A DNA stretch of 64,000 nt from Mucilaginibacter_A sp050954285 (GCA_050954285.1 JBPBPL010000007.1:124001-188000); one strand, 5' to 3'; positions 16,774 to 25,512 are shown, counted from the stretch's first letter. Notes: a model not told the origin generated them from the letters alone. Numbers and translations: made by a program.

Positions 16774-16796
16774 TGCTGTTTTTATCAGCTTAAAAA
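16773..16796 (+). repeat. Dispersed motif copy (GT form) starting on a stop codon
   Basis: ATGCTGTTTTTATC plus tail AGCTTAAAAA. Its first base is the last base of the TGA stop of the upstream gene. Confidence 0.8.
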
Positions 16797-16841
16797 TGAT
16801 GAGCATGATTTGTAAATCCGTAAATTCCTGTTGCTTTGTAT

Positions 16842-18041
16842 ATGTACCGTTCTAAAGCAACCACGTTTTTTATCCACTCGGTTGGCTGGCTGTTGTTTTT
16901 AATGTTTCCGATCCTTTTCATGAACCAAGAACAAGGCAATAGTAATAGCGCGATGCTTCTTTTATCGCCTTATTATTGGTTGTTCTGCCTTACTTACATC
17001 ATTTTATTTTATTTGAATGCCTGGTATCTGGTGCCGGGTTTTGTTTTTAAAAAGAAAATTCTGGCTTATAGTGCCATCGTGCTGATGCTGTTTGGCTTTG
17101 TATTTTACCTGCAGCCTTTTGATAATTTGCTGAAAAACAGTGGGAGGTCTACAGCAAAGAATAATAATATCCAGATTTTATCCGCACCGCCACCAGGCTA
17201 TCAGGACATGACGATCAATCCAGGCGTGGATACTTTTATGCCGCCCGGAGCCAGCAAACTTAAATTTGGGCCGCTGCCGCACCAGGATATGCGGATGCAG
17301 GACCCGAATTTGAAACCAGCACACAGTTTTTTTCTGCTGCATCAATCCGATAACGTGGATATGGTCAGCCTGTTTATTTACATCCTGATTATCGGCCTCA
17401 GTACGGCTACCAGTACGGTGCAACGCTGGCAAACTTCAGAGCAAAAAGTAGTTCGTGCCGAAGCGGAAAAAGCCAATGCCGAGCTGTCATTCCTTAAAGC
17501 GCAGATCAACCCGCATTTCCTGTTCAATACGCTCAATAATATTTACACCATGTCTGTTACGCAGCACGAACATACTTCGGATAGCATCATGATGCTGTCC
17601 AACATTATGCGTTACGTAACCGATGATGTAACCGAAGATTTTGTGCTGCTGCAACATGAAATCAATTGTATCCAGGATTATATCAGCTTGCAAAAATTGC
17701 GTTTAGGCAGCAAAACCAAGCTGTGTTTTGAGGTAGAAGGTTTGATCGAGAACCAGAAAATTGCACCGCTTATCATCATGACTTTTGTGGAAAACGTATT
17801 CAAATACGGCATCAGCAAGCACAAAGAATCCATGATCAATATTAAATTGAAGGTAGAAGGAGACTGTATTTCGTTTTTCTGCCAGAATACTTTGCTGGAA
17901 CATCAGCCTACCGTTGCCCGGACCGGCATCGGGATTGCCAACACGCGGCAACGGCTGGAGTTACTTTACCCGAAAAAATATCTGCTGGAAATAGACAGTA
18001 ACAATCAATTGTTTACAGTAAAATTGCGTTTAAACTGCTGA
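16842..18041 (+). CDS. LytS/YehU-type membrane sensor histidine kinase
   Basis: 399 residues from the ATG at 16842 (the longer frame begins with TTG). Membrane segments: about residues 8-28, 45-65, 75-92 and a further one near 170-190 (VSLFIYILIIGLSTATSTV). A periplasmic/extramembrane Pro-rich stretch lies between. Then comes a His_kinase domain (PF06580 type) with the phospho-acceptor motif LKAQINPHFLFNTLNNIY and an ATPase part with FVENVFKYG and GIGIANTRQRLELLYP. It is the partner of the LytTR regulator 14 bases downstream. Probably senses an envelope or metabolite signal and controls the module that follows. A dispersed motif (16953-16966) is coded through. Confidence 0.93.
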   Translation: MYRSKATTFFIHSVGWLLFLMFPILFMNQEQGNSNSAMLLLSPYYWLFCLTYIILFYLNAWYLVPGFVFKKKILAYSAIVLMLFGFVFYLQPFDNLLKNSGRSTAKNNNIQILSAPPPGYQDMTINPGVDTFMPPGASKLKFGPLPHQDMRMQDPNLKPAHSFFLLHQSDNVDMVSLFIYILIIGLSTATSTVQRWQTSEQKVVRAEAEKANAELSFLKAQINPHFLFNTLNNIYTMSVTQHEHTSDSIMMLSNIMRYVTDDVTEDFVLLQHEINCIQDYISLQKLRLGSKTKLCFEVEGLIENQKIAPLIIMTFVENVFKYGISKHKESMINIKLKVEGDCISFFCQNTLLEHQPTVARTGIGIANTRQRLELLYPKKYLLEIDSNNQLFTVKLRLNC

Positions 18042-18055
18042 AATAAATCTCTTTA

Positions 18056-18766
18056 ATGATGACTGAATTAAAATGTGTAGCCATTGATGACGAACCGCTT
18101 TCGCTGGAGCTGATCAAAAAATACATCGCTTCATTTCCGTTTTTGAAGTTGATGAACACGTTTGAAGATGCCATTTCGGGTGCCGAATATCTGCGGAACA
18201 GTGCGGTGGATTTGCTTTTTGTCGATATCAACATGCCCGACATTAGCGGCGTTGATCTGGTGCGTTCTTTAACCCAAAAACCGATGGTGATTTTCATCAC
18301 GGCTTACAAAAATTTTGCTTTTGAAGGATACGAATTGCAGGCAATTGATTATTTGCTGAAACCGGTTGATATAAAGCGTTTTAGTTTGGCTGTAGAAAAA
18401 GCGGTTGATTTTTATCGGTATAAACATGCCGTAAAAGAAGCACCGGAAGAAGAAAGTTTGTATGTGTATTCGGAGTACCGGATGATCAAAATCAAGCTGT
18501 CTGAAATTGAATATATTGAAAGTATGGAAGACTATATTAAGATCCACACCACAACAAATCCGAAGCCGATCCTGACGCTGATGACGTTGAAAAAAGTGGT
18601 TGAAAAGCTGCCAGGGGATCAGTTTAAGCGGATTCACCGCAGTTTCATTATCGCTGTAAATAAAATAAAATCTATTCAGGGTCGTAAAGTAAAACTGCTT
18701 TCTGCAGAATTGCCGATCAGCGATAGTTACAGCAATTTTGCAAAAGAGTGGATCAGCAAAACGTAA
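18056..18766 (+). CDS. LytTR-family response regulator
   Basis: 236 residues. Receiver domain: acidic pair in IDDEP (residues 11-12), phospho-acceptor Asp57 in LLFVDINMPD, Thr/Lys switch in FITAYKNF and DYLLKPVD. The C-terminal LytTR DNA-binding domain (about 130-236) shows IEYIESMEDYIKIHT, TLMTLKKVVEKLP and FKRIHRSFIIAVNKI. Pairs with the LytS-type kinase directly upstream. Only 29 bases separate it from the PqqD-like gene, so it may be in the same transcript. The TAA stop shares its last A with a dispersed-motif copy. Confidence 0.95.
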   Translation: MMTELKCVAIDDEPLSLELIKKYIASFPFLKLMNTFEDAISGAEYLRNSAVDLLFVDINMPDISGVDLVRSLTQKPMVIFITAYKNFAFEGYELQAIDYLLKPVDIKRFSLAVEKAVDFYRYKHAVKEAPEEESLYVYSEYRMIKIKLSEIEYIESMEDYIKIHTTTNPKPILTLMTLKKVVEKLPGDQFKRIHRSFIIAVNKIKSIQGRKVKLLSAELPISDSYSNFAKEWISKT

Positions 18767-18790
18767 TGCTTCTTTTATCGACCTAAATTT
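18766..18790 (+). repeat. Dispersed motif copy (TC form) with tail, starting on a stop codon
   Basis: ATGCTTCTTTTATC followed by GACCTAAATTT. It fills the whole gap between the LytTR regulator stop and the PqqD-like gene. Confidence 0.85.
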
Positions 18791-18795
18791 GGATT

Positions 18796-19035
18796 ATGAA
18801 ACTAAAAAAGAACATTGCCACCAGCGAAAACGGCTTTATTTTTAACCCGGCCACCGGCGATTCTTTTTCTGGAAATACAATTGCTGCCGAGATTTTACTG
18901 CTGATGAAAATCGGTAAATCCGACGTCGCAATCAAGCAGGAAATTTTGGAAAAATATGATGCCGAACCAATGCAACTCGAACAGGATTGGGACGACTGGA
19001 TGCTGCAACTGAAAGATGCTAATTTGTTGGAATGA
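18796..19035 (+). CDS. PqqD-like small protein (RRE-type peptide-binding domain)
   Basis: 79 residues: MKLKKNIATSENGFIFNPATGDSF, then a hydrophobic helix, then a helix with IKQEILEKYDAEPMQLEQDW and a final amphipathic helix. The strand-turn-strand start plus three helices is the PqqD / RiPP-recognition-element fold, in which a leader peptide adds a strand to the wing. In other systems such proteins hand a peptide or carrier substrate to a modifying enzyme. Here the next genes are an ATP-grasp ligase and a PLP decarboxylase, which fits a role as substrate presenter. There is no radical-SAM partner, unlike pqq clusters. The family call is by pattern and length. Confidence 0.7.
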   Translation: MKLKKNIATSENGFIFNPATGDSFSGNTIAAEILLLMKIGKSDVAIKQEILEKYDAEPMQLEQDWDDWMLQLKDANLLE

Positions 19036-19056
19036 TAAAATTTTACTAAACGCTAG

Positions 19057-20106
19057 ATGAATGCTGAATCTTTGGTAATCGGCGTAACCGGTTTAAACGC
19101 TACCGAAAATCCGGGTCCGGGAATTCCTGTGATCCGTGCTTTGCGCGATGGTTTGGGTGAAAATATCCGCATCATCGGCTTGTGCTACGAGCCGCTGGAA
19201 CCAGGGATTTATATGAAAAATTTGGTGGATAAAACGTATCAGATTCCATACCCTGCGGCCGGTGCAGAAGCTTTGCTGGAGCGTTTGCAGTTCATTCACG
19301 AAAGAGAAAAACTAAATATTATCATTCCGAATTTTGATGCTGAGCTGTATAATTTTATCAGACTGGAACCACGGCTAAAGCAGCTAGGTATCCATACTTT
19401 TTTGCCATCGCATCAACAGCTGGCCATGCGCGAAAAGGTGAACCTGCATGTTTTCGGCAAGCAGTATCAGTTAAATGTTCCTGATTCTTATATCATTAGC
19501 AAAATTTCGGCACTAAAAGAAGCATCTGAAAAATCAGGTTTTCCACTGGTGATAAAAGGCCAGTATTACGAAGCATTTGTGGCAGAAACGCCGGAACAGG
19601 CGCAGGAAGCATTTCACAAACTGAGTGCAAAATGGGGTTTGCCTATTATTGTACAGCATTTTATTAGCGGAATGGAAATTAATGTAGCGGTTTTGGCGGA
19701 TGGCAAAGGAGGCATTATCAGCTTGGTTTCGATGCGGAAAATGTACATTACGGAAAAAGGAAAAGCCTGGGCAGGAATCACCATTGAAGATCAGGATTTG
19801 GCCGATCTGGCACAGCAATTTGTTAAGGCAACCAATTGGAAAGGTGCTTTCGAGCTGGAACTGGTACGTGATACTCAAGGCAAATTATTTATTATCGAGA
19901 TCAATCCGCGCTTTCCGGCTTGGATTTATCTGGCTGCTGCTTCCGGTCAGAATCAGCCCGCAACTTTGGTTAAATTAGCTTTGGGTGAAGCAGTTACGCC
20001 TTTTACTACTTACGAAACTGGCAAAGTTTTCATTCGCTATGCCTGGGATTTAATTACCGATATTACTGAATTTCAGCATATTGCAGCGTTTGGCGAAAGT
20101 GGATGA
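19057..20106 (+). CDS. ATP-grasp ligase (carboxylate-amine ligase-like)
   Basis: 349 residues. N-terminal Rossmann-like preATP-grasp part (LVIGVTGLNATENPGPGIPV, IIPNFDAELYNF). The central ATP-grasp shows SGFPLVIKGQYYEAFVAET (ATP lysine region), a hinge IVQHFISGMEINVAV, and the metal-binding acidic residues in ELELV and IIEINPRFPAW (E-x-N-P-R). This is the carbamoyl-phosphate-synthetase/D-Ala-D-Ala-ligase style of enzyme, which makes an acyl phosphate and joins it to an amine. Substrate unknown. Between a PqqD-like gene (21 bases) and a PLP decarboxylase (93 bases), so probably one pathway. Confidence 0.88.
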   Translation: MNAESLVIGVTGLNATENPGPGIPVIRALRDGLGENIRIIGLCYEPLEPGIYMKNLVDKTYQIPYPAAGAEALLERLQFIHEREKLNIIIPNFDAELYNFIRLEPRLKQLGIHTFLPSHQQLAMREKVNLHVFGKQYQLNVPDSYIISKISALKEASEKSGFPLVIKGQYYEAFVAETPEQAQEAFHKLSAKWGLPIIVQHFISGMEINVAVLADGKGGIISLVSMRKMYITEKGKAWAGITIEDQDLADLAQQFVKATNWKGAFELELVRDTQGKLFIIEINPRFPAWIYLAAASGQNQPATLVKLALGEAVTPFTTYETGKVFIRYAWDLITDITEFQHIAAFGESG

Positions 20107-20199
20107 TAACGCTATCGGCTAAGAACCATTTACCAGGAACTATTAACAAATTTTTAAAGCTGAAAGCTGATTGCTGGAAGCCGAAATCTTTCTAACTCC

Positions 20200-21570
20200 A
20201 TGCAAAAACTCCGATACGAACGCCCAATAATTAAAAAGATGAACGTTGGCGTGATGAATAAATTCGGGCCGCGTGCAAATTTTCAGGTGGTAAAAGAAGT
20301 AGCTGGTGTACCTGTAAAATTGCTGATTGAACAGTTTGGCTCGCCGGTTTTTGTGTTTTCCGAGCAGCAAATCCGGCGCAATTACCAGTCTGCTTTGCGC
20401 GCTTTTAATACGCGTTATCCAAAAGTACAATTTGCCTGGAGCTATAAAACCAATTATCTAAACGCCATTTGCCGCATTTTTCATCAGGAAGGCAGCTGGG
20501 CCGAGGTAGTTTCTGGTTTTGAATATCAAAAAGCTTTGGGTAACAATGTCCCCGGGAACCAGATAATTTTTAACGGCCCTGATAAAAAAGAAGCCGATTT
20601 ATTGCTCGCCATGCAGCTTAATTCTTTGATCCACATTGACCATTTTGAAGAATTATTTACCCTGATAAGGTTGAGCGAAAATACTCCACAAAAACCACGC
20701 GTAGCCATCCGCATCAATATGGATACCGGCGTTTATCCTGCTTGGGACCGCTTCGGTTTTAACTATAAAAACGGACAAGCCTGGAACGCCATCAACAAAA
20801 TTATCGCTTCCGGCAACCTGCAACTGGTGGGTTTGCATTGCCATATCGGTACGTTTATGCTGGATGTAAAGGCTTATCAAGTAGCTGCAAAAACACTTTG
20901 TGAGTTGGCTTTGCACTGTAAAACGGAATTTAAACTAAATATTCAATACCTTGATTTGGGCGGTGGTTTCCCATCAATCCAAAATTTAAAGGGCAATTAT
21001 TCGTCTTCTACAGATGCAATTCCTTCTGTAGATGATTTTGCAGAAACGATCACCCAAACCATTTTAAATGCTGGTTTTGAGCCGGAAGAATTGCCGCTAT
21101 TGATCCTGGAAAGCGGCCGGATGCTGATCGACGATGCCGGTTTTTTGCTGGGAACTGTGCTGGCCAACAAACGTTTGGGTGATGGCCGCCGTGCCACAAT
21201 TTTGGATTTTGGGTTGAATACCCTGTTCACTTCCTTTTGGTACGACCATAAAATTAGTCCGGCGCAGGATCATTCACAGCAAACCGAAGAAACCGTGCTG
21301 TACGGGCCGCTTTGCATGAACATCGATGTCATCCGGGAAAGCATCAGCTTGCCGTTGATGAACCCCGGCGACCATGTAGTGGTACACACAACCGGTGCTT
21401 ATAACGTAACGCAGTGGATGCAGTTTATCAGCCTGCGGCCAGCCGTGGTTTTGGTTGATTTGGAAGGAAATCTGCACCAGATACGCCAGCCGGAAACGCT
21501 GCAATACCTGCAAATGCCAGAGCAATTGCCGCCTCATTTGCAGCATGCTTCTTTTATCAACCCAAAATAA
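20200..21570 (+). CDS. PLP-dependent decarboxylase (DAP/Orn decarboxylase fold) with leader-like N-terminus
   Basis: 456 residues, fold type III. PLP lysine K83 in FAWSYKTN; GLHCHIGTF; PLP-phosphate loop LDLGGGFPS; ILESGRMLID; the trans-active-site Cys in GPLCMNIDV; GAYN near the end. The usual acid after that Cys in diaminopimelate or ornithine decarboxylases differs (CMN rather than CD/CDS), so the substrate is probably neither. Residues 1-31 precede the fold and include Y6-E-R-P9-I-I11-KKMNVG, close to the YxxPxL leader motif bound by RRE proteins. ATP-grasp plus such a decarboxylase is the BtrJ/BtrK-type pairing that acts on a carrier-bound amino acid. The last codons (HASFINPK) are a dispersed motif with its tail. 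Confidence 0.88.
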   Translation: MQKLRYERPIIKKMNVGVMNKFGPRANFQVVKEVAGVPVKLLIEQFGSPVFVFSEQQIRRNYQSALRAFNTRYPKVQFAWSYKTNYLNAICRIFHQEGSWAEVVSGFEYQKALGNNVPGNQIIFNGPDKKEADLLLAMQLNSLIHIDHFEELFTLIRLSENTPQKPRVAIRINMDTGVYPAWDRFGFNYKNGQAWNAINKIIASGNLQLVGLHCHIGTFMLDVKAYQVAAKTLCELALHCKTEFKLNIQYLDLGGGFPSIQNLKGNYSSSTDAIPSVDDFAETITQTILNAGFEPEELPLLILESGRMLIDDAGFLLGTVLANKRLGDGRRATILDFGLNTLFTSFWYDHKISPAQDHSQQTEETVLYGPLCMNIDVIRESISLPLMNPGDHVVVHTTGAYNVTQWMQFISLRPAVVLVDLEGNLHQIRQPETLQYLQMPEQLPPHLQHASFINPK

Positions 21571-21588
21571 GTAAGGTAAAAGAAGCAT
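21545..21588. repeat. Inverted pair of the dispersed motif spanning a gene junction
   Basis: ATGCTTCTTTTATC (21545-21558) with tail AACCCAAAA encodes the decarboxylase C-terminus. GGTAAAAGAAGCAT (21575-21588) faces it and its final AT is the start of the next gene's ATG (21587). The pair could form a hairpin over the decarboxylase stop codon. Confidence 0.85.
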
Positions 21589-23722
21589 GCCTATAAAATA
21601 TTTCCGCCAAAATTTCTTGCAAGCTATGCTGAACAGTTACAGCATGGTGTTTTTTTCGCAACATAATTTTTTGGCGGTGATGCTTCTTTTATGCACCTTT
21701 TTTCATCCGTTTTCGGGGTTTGTAGGCTTCTTGAGCGTAGTTTTAACTGTACTGTTTTTAAACTGCACCAGCCATCCGCAGGAAAATATTAAAAGCGGAA
21801 TCTACAGTTTCAATGCCTTGCTGCTGGGCATTGGTTTTAGTAGTTTTTACCAGTTTAATAGGGCATTTTGTGTGTGGATTTTAGTGGTTTTGCTGGTAAA
21901 CGCTTTGCTAACCGTTATCCTGTTTACCAAAACCAACCGGTACAATTTGCCTGTTTTATCGCTGCCGTTCATTTTTTCCTTCTGGTTGATTTTGCTTGCT
22001 GCAAATGGCTTTTCGGCGATGGGTTTGCGGCCAAGCAATTTAGTCTCATTGCATGAAATTCTCGCCGAAAATGAATTCAGCCACATCAGCACACCGTTTT
22101 ATGTTGATCTTTTTTTGCGTTCGCTTAGCGCCGTTATCTTCCAAAATAATTTGTGGGTTGGAATTTTCATAAGTATCGGATTGTTCGTGCATTCACGGAT
22201 TGCTTTTTCGTTGCTGATCCTGGGTTTCACCACCGCGTGCTTGTTTAATCATTTTACAGGAATTTTTCCCGAAGGCATCAGTTTTTATTATCTGGGCGGC
22301 AATTTCATGATGGTTGCTCTGGCCACTGGCGGCTTTTTTTTGGTTCCTTCAGCAAGGTCATACATTTGGGCTGTTTTAAGTGTATTAATTTGTTTTTTAT
22401 TACTGCTTGCACTAAGCAAAATATTGATAATCTGGTATTTACCTTTGTTTTCAATGCCATTTTGTATAGTGAGTTTATTACTGATTGGTTTTTTCAGGCT
22501 TCGGATCAGGATCGAAAAACCAACGCTAACTTCCCTGCAACATTATTCGCCCGAAACCAATTTATATCTGTATTCAAGTCATCAAAAACGCTTGCAAAAC
22601 CTGCAATTTATCCGCCTGCAATTGCCTTTTATGGGCGGCTGGGCGGTTTCGCAAGGGTATAACGGAACGATTACACACCAAGGCGAATGGGCACAAGCAC
22701 TTGATTTTGTGGTAGAAGAAGAAGGTAAAACTTACTGCTTGCCTGGCTCGCAGCCTGAGCACTTTTACTGCTATAACAAACCGGTTTTAGCCGTTGCTGA
22801 TGGCAGGATAGAAGATGTAGTGGATGAAATAGCCGATAATTTGATTGGTGAGGAAAATCTGATGCAAAATTGGGGTAATTCAATTGTTATCAAGCATTTA
22901 GATGGTTTGTACAGTCAGGTTTCTCATCTTAAAAAAGGCTCTGCAAAAGTGCAAAAAGGCGATTTGGTAAAACAGGGAACAATTATCGGCTACTGCGGAA
23001 ATTCGGGCCGCTCGCCAGAACCGCATTTGCATTTTCAAATGCAAACTACGCCTTTTGTGGGCTCCAAAACGATGTCTTATCCTTTTGCTTATTATTTGGA
23101 AAATTCATCAACCCAAACTTTTAAAAGTTTTGAAATCCCTGCTGAAAAAGAGGTGATAAAAACAGTATCGATTCAACCTGATTTAAAAAGAGCTTTTACT
23201 TTTTTGCCTGGTTTCAGGGCAAAAATCATTACTGAAAATCAAACCGAAAACTGGGAAGTTTACAGCAACACGCTTCATCAAAACTATTTTTTTAGTAAAG
23301 AAACCGGTGCCGCTGCTTTTTTTATCAACGATGGAAATTCATTTTATTTCACTTCGTTTTATGGCGATCAGCAATCGTTATTATATGGCTTTTTTTTAGC
23401 GGCGTACCGTGTAATTTTTTCTGTAGAAGTAAACATGGAGGATGAGTTTCCGCTTTCGATCAGCAATAACAAACCGAAACTTTGGTTGCAGGATTTGATA
23501 GCTCCTTTTTACCAGTTTATAAGTTACGGTTATCAAAGCAAAAGTTCTGTTACTGCTGGTGGAATTGCTATTTCTGCCAAAGGTTTTAAACAGGTTTTTA
23601 ATCATCAAAAACCATTTTTTGAAGCAGTAATCAACATCCGCGAACAGCAAATAACAGGTTTCGAGATCAGCATCAGTAATAAAAAAATACAGGCAACATG
23701 GCTTACGGCAAATATTTACTGA
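21587..23722 (+). CDS. Urea-transporter-like membrane domain fused to an M23 (LytM) peptidase domain
   Basis: 711 residues. Residues about 20-305 hold roughly ten membrane helices with urea-transporter features (QENIKSGIYSFNALLLGIGF and the internally repeated half YYLGGNFMMVALATGGFF). Residues about 345-505 are an M23/lysostaphin-type domain: H364...D373, an AVADGRIEDVVDE strand pair, SHLKKGSAKVQKGDLVKQG and the second metal motif H480-L-H482. About 200 further residues have no recognised domain. All expected zinc ligands appear present, so peptidoglycan hydrolysis or binding outside the membrane is possible. Its 3' end overlaps the next gene by 25 bases. Confidence 0.85.
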   Translation: MPIKYFRQNFLQAMLNSYSMVFFSQHNFLAVMLLLCTFFHPFSGFVGFLSVVLTVLFLNCTSHPQENIKSGIYSFNALLLGIGFSSFYQFNRAFCVWILVVLLVNALLTVILFTKTNRYNLPVLSLPFIFSFWLILLAANGFSAMGLRPSNLVSLHEILAENEFSHISTPFYVDLFLRSLSAVIFQNNLWVGIFISIGLFVHSRIAFSLLILGFTTACLFNHFTGIFPEGISFYYLGGNFMMVALATGGFFLVPSARSYIWAVLSVLICFLLLLALSKILIIWYLPLFSMPFCIVSLLLIGFFRLRIRIEKPTLTSLQHYSPETNLYLYSSHQKRLQNLQFIRLQLPFMGGWAVSQGYNGTITHQGEWAQALDFVVEEEGKTYCLPGSQPEHFYCYNKPVLAVADGRIEDVVDEIADNLIGEENLMQNWGNSIVIKHLDGLYSQVSHLKKGSAKVQKGDLVKQGTIIGYCGNSGRSPEPHLHFQMQTTPFVGSKTMSYPFAYYLENSSTQTFKSFEIPAEKEVIKTVSIQPDLKRAFTFLPGFRAKIITENQTENWEVYSNTLHQNYFFSKETGAAAFFINDGNSFYFTSFYGDQQSLLYGFFLAAYRVIFSVEVNMEDEFPLSISNNKPKLWLQDLIAPFYQFISYGYQSKSSVTAGGIAISAKGFKQVFNHQKPFFEAVINIREQQITGFEISISNKKIQATWLTANIY

Positions 23723-24852
23723 TATTTTTTCTGCTGATTTGCGTTGAAACGAAAGCGCAGGAAAACCTTTATCAGCAGGCTGATAGTCTTTCTTATGCGC
23801 TGTATTCGGCTGGAAACTGGCCGCAACTGATTACTTCGGGCAAACAATATATTCAGGCAGGAAATGATTTTCCGGCCCTGCGGCTGCGATTGGGATATGC
23901 TTTTTTTATCAGCCAAAAATACACCGATGCATTGCAGCAGTATGATGCCGTGCTGGCCAACGATTCTTACAATCAGACTGCGCGCTATTTTGCTTACTGG
24001 TGCAACCGTTACCTCAACCGTTTTACGGAAGCGGATTACCATGCTTCTTTTACCGACCCAAAAACATTGAATGATGAGCATATTAATGCATTCGGAATAA
24101 CAGTTGTGGGATTGGAAAACAGTTTGAAATTTCCAGAAGATTTTACCCGAAACAATGCTTCGTACACACGGCTTTTTGCCGGAAATCGTTTTGGCTGGCG
24201 GCTACAGGCAGAGCATTCGGTTGCATATTACAATCAGGAGAATCAGGATCTGTTTCATCAGCAAAACCCTAACGAAAAATACGATCCTGATCAATATGAG
24301 TTTTATGAAAAACTGAGTTATTCTGTAACCAACAAACTAAGTTTGCTGGCGGCTTATCACCTTTTGCGGACGGATAAAACCAATCATGTTGGGTTGTTTG
24401 GGTTGAAGTATTCGGTAAATAAATTGGAAGTGCAAGCCGATGTCAGCTATGCATATATTAATCAAACCAATATTTTTCAGTACAATGCCAAACTGAACTG
24501 GTATCCGCTTGGCAACCTGAACTTTTATACGGTTACGCGTGGTGCTTTTTTACAACAAGATCACAATCAATTTATAATCAGCCAGTTGATAGGAGGAAAA
24601 ATATTAAAAAATGTATGGACAGAAACAGCTGCAACTTTTGGTCGACAAAATAATTATCTGGAATATGATGCGCTGTACGTTTATGACTTTGTGGATGCAA
24701 CAACTTTCAAAAGCACCGAAACGGTATATTTTCAGCTCAACCCACATCTATTGTTACCTTTAACGTATATGTTTGAAAGGAAAAACAACATGTACCAAAA
24801 CCTGTATTACAACCAGCATTCTATTACAGCAGCAATTTTATGGCGATTTTGA
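23698..24852 (+). CDS. TPR plus YaiO-like outer-membrane beta-barrel protein
   Basis: 384 residues. Signal peptide MAYGKYLLIFFLLICVETKA. TPR-like helices follow to about residue 120 (LRLRLGYAFFISQKYTDALQQYDAVL), then alternating beta strands rich in Tyr/Asn/Phe (NRFGWRLQAEHSVAYY, LSLLAAYHLLRTDK, LNWYPLGNLNFYTV) that end in a terminal aromatic (ILWRF), as in outer-membrane barrels of the YaiO kind. It overlaps the transporter gene by 25 bases and the following TPR gene by 13 bases, so production is tightly coupled. Function unknown; may form the outer-membrane part of the module. Confidence 0.8.
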   Translation: MAYGKYLLIFFLLICVETKAQENLYQQADSLSYALYSAGNWPQLITSGKQYIQAGNDFPALRLRLGYAFFISQKYTDALQQYDAVLANDSYNQTARYFAYWCNRYLNRFTEADYHASFTDPKTLNDEHINAFGITVVGLENSLKFPEDFTRNNASYTRLFAGNRFGWRLQAEHSVAYYNQENQDLFHQQNPNEKYDPDQYEFYEKLSYSVTNKLSLLAAYHLLRTDKTNHVGLFGLKYSVNKLEVQADVSYAYINQTNIFQYNAKLNWYPLGNLNFYTVTRGAFLQQDHNQFIISQLIGGKILKNVWTETAATFGRQNNYLEYDALYVYDFVDATTFKSTETVYFQLNPHLLLPLTYMFERKNNMYQNLYYNQHSITAAILWRF

Positions 24853-25460
24853 AAAAGCTTTTGCTTTTGAACTTTATCTTGCTTAGTGCACTTTCTTTGC
24901 AGGCGCAATCAGATGCGGCTATGCAAAAGGCGTTTAAAAATAGTTATGCAGATGAATACAAAAAAAACTATATGGCTGCCATCAGCGATATTATTCCTTA
25001 TTATACCGATGGCAGTTATGAGCTGAATATCCGTTTGGGCTGGCTCAATTACCTTAATAAAAACTATACGGCTTCTCAAAGCTATTATCTAAAAGCAGTT
25101 GGGTTGAGGCCAAATGCAATCGAAGCGCGTTTTGGTTACATCAAACCGTTATCGTTTTTAGAAAGCTGGAGCAAGGTTTTAGAACAATATACGGCGATCC
25201 TGAAATTCGATCCGCAAAATACGCAGGCCAATTACTGGGCCGGTGTAATTTATTATAATCGTAAGCAATTTTTGGTAGCTACAAAATGCTTTGAAAAAGT
25301 GGTTGCGCTATATCCTTTTGATTACGATGGCAACCAGATGCTGGGCTGGAGCCTGCTGATGGATGGTAAAAAAGCAGAAGCCAGAACTTCATTTTTACAT
25401 GCATTACTGATTAAGCCTGATGATCAATCAGTTACAGATGGTTTGAGCCGGACGAAGTAA
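24840..25460 (+). CDS. Secreted tetratricopeptide-repeat protein
   Basis: 206 residues. Signal peptide MAILKKLLLLNFILLSALSLQA, then about four TPR units (LNIRLGWLNYLNKNYTASQS, VLEQYTAILKFDPQNTQANY, ATKCFEKVVALYPFDYDGNQ, ARTSFLHALLIKPDDQS). Predicted periplasmic scaffold. It is the last gene of the overlapping series transporter-barrel-TPR and resembles the N-terminal TPR part of the preceding protein, which suggests duplication. Confidence 0.85.
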   Translation: MAILKKLLLLNFILLSALSLQAQSDAAMQKAFKNSYADEYKKNYMAAISDIIPYYTDGSYELNIRLGWLNYLNKNYTASQSYYLKAVGLRPNAIEARFGYIKPLSFLESWSKVLEQYTAILKFDPQNTQANYWAGVIYYNRKQFLVATKCFEKVVALYPFDYDGNQMLGWSLLMDGKKAEARTSFLHALLIKPDDQSVTDGLSRTK

Positions 25461-25512
25461 TATTTACAGATTTCTAACTAAAAGTGTTGTTATTGAAGGC
25501 CGATCTTGGTAC

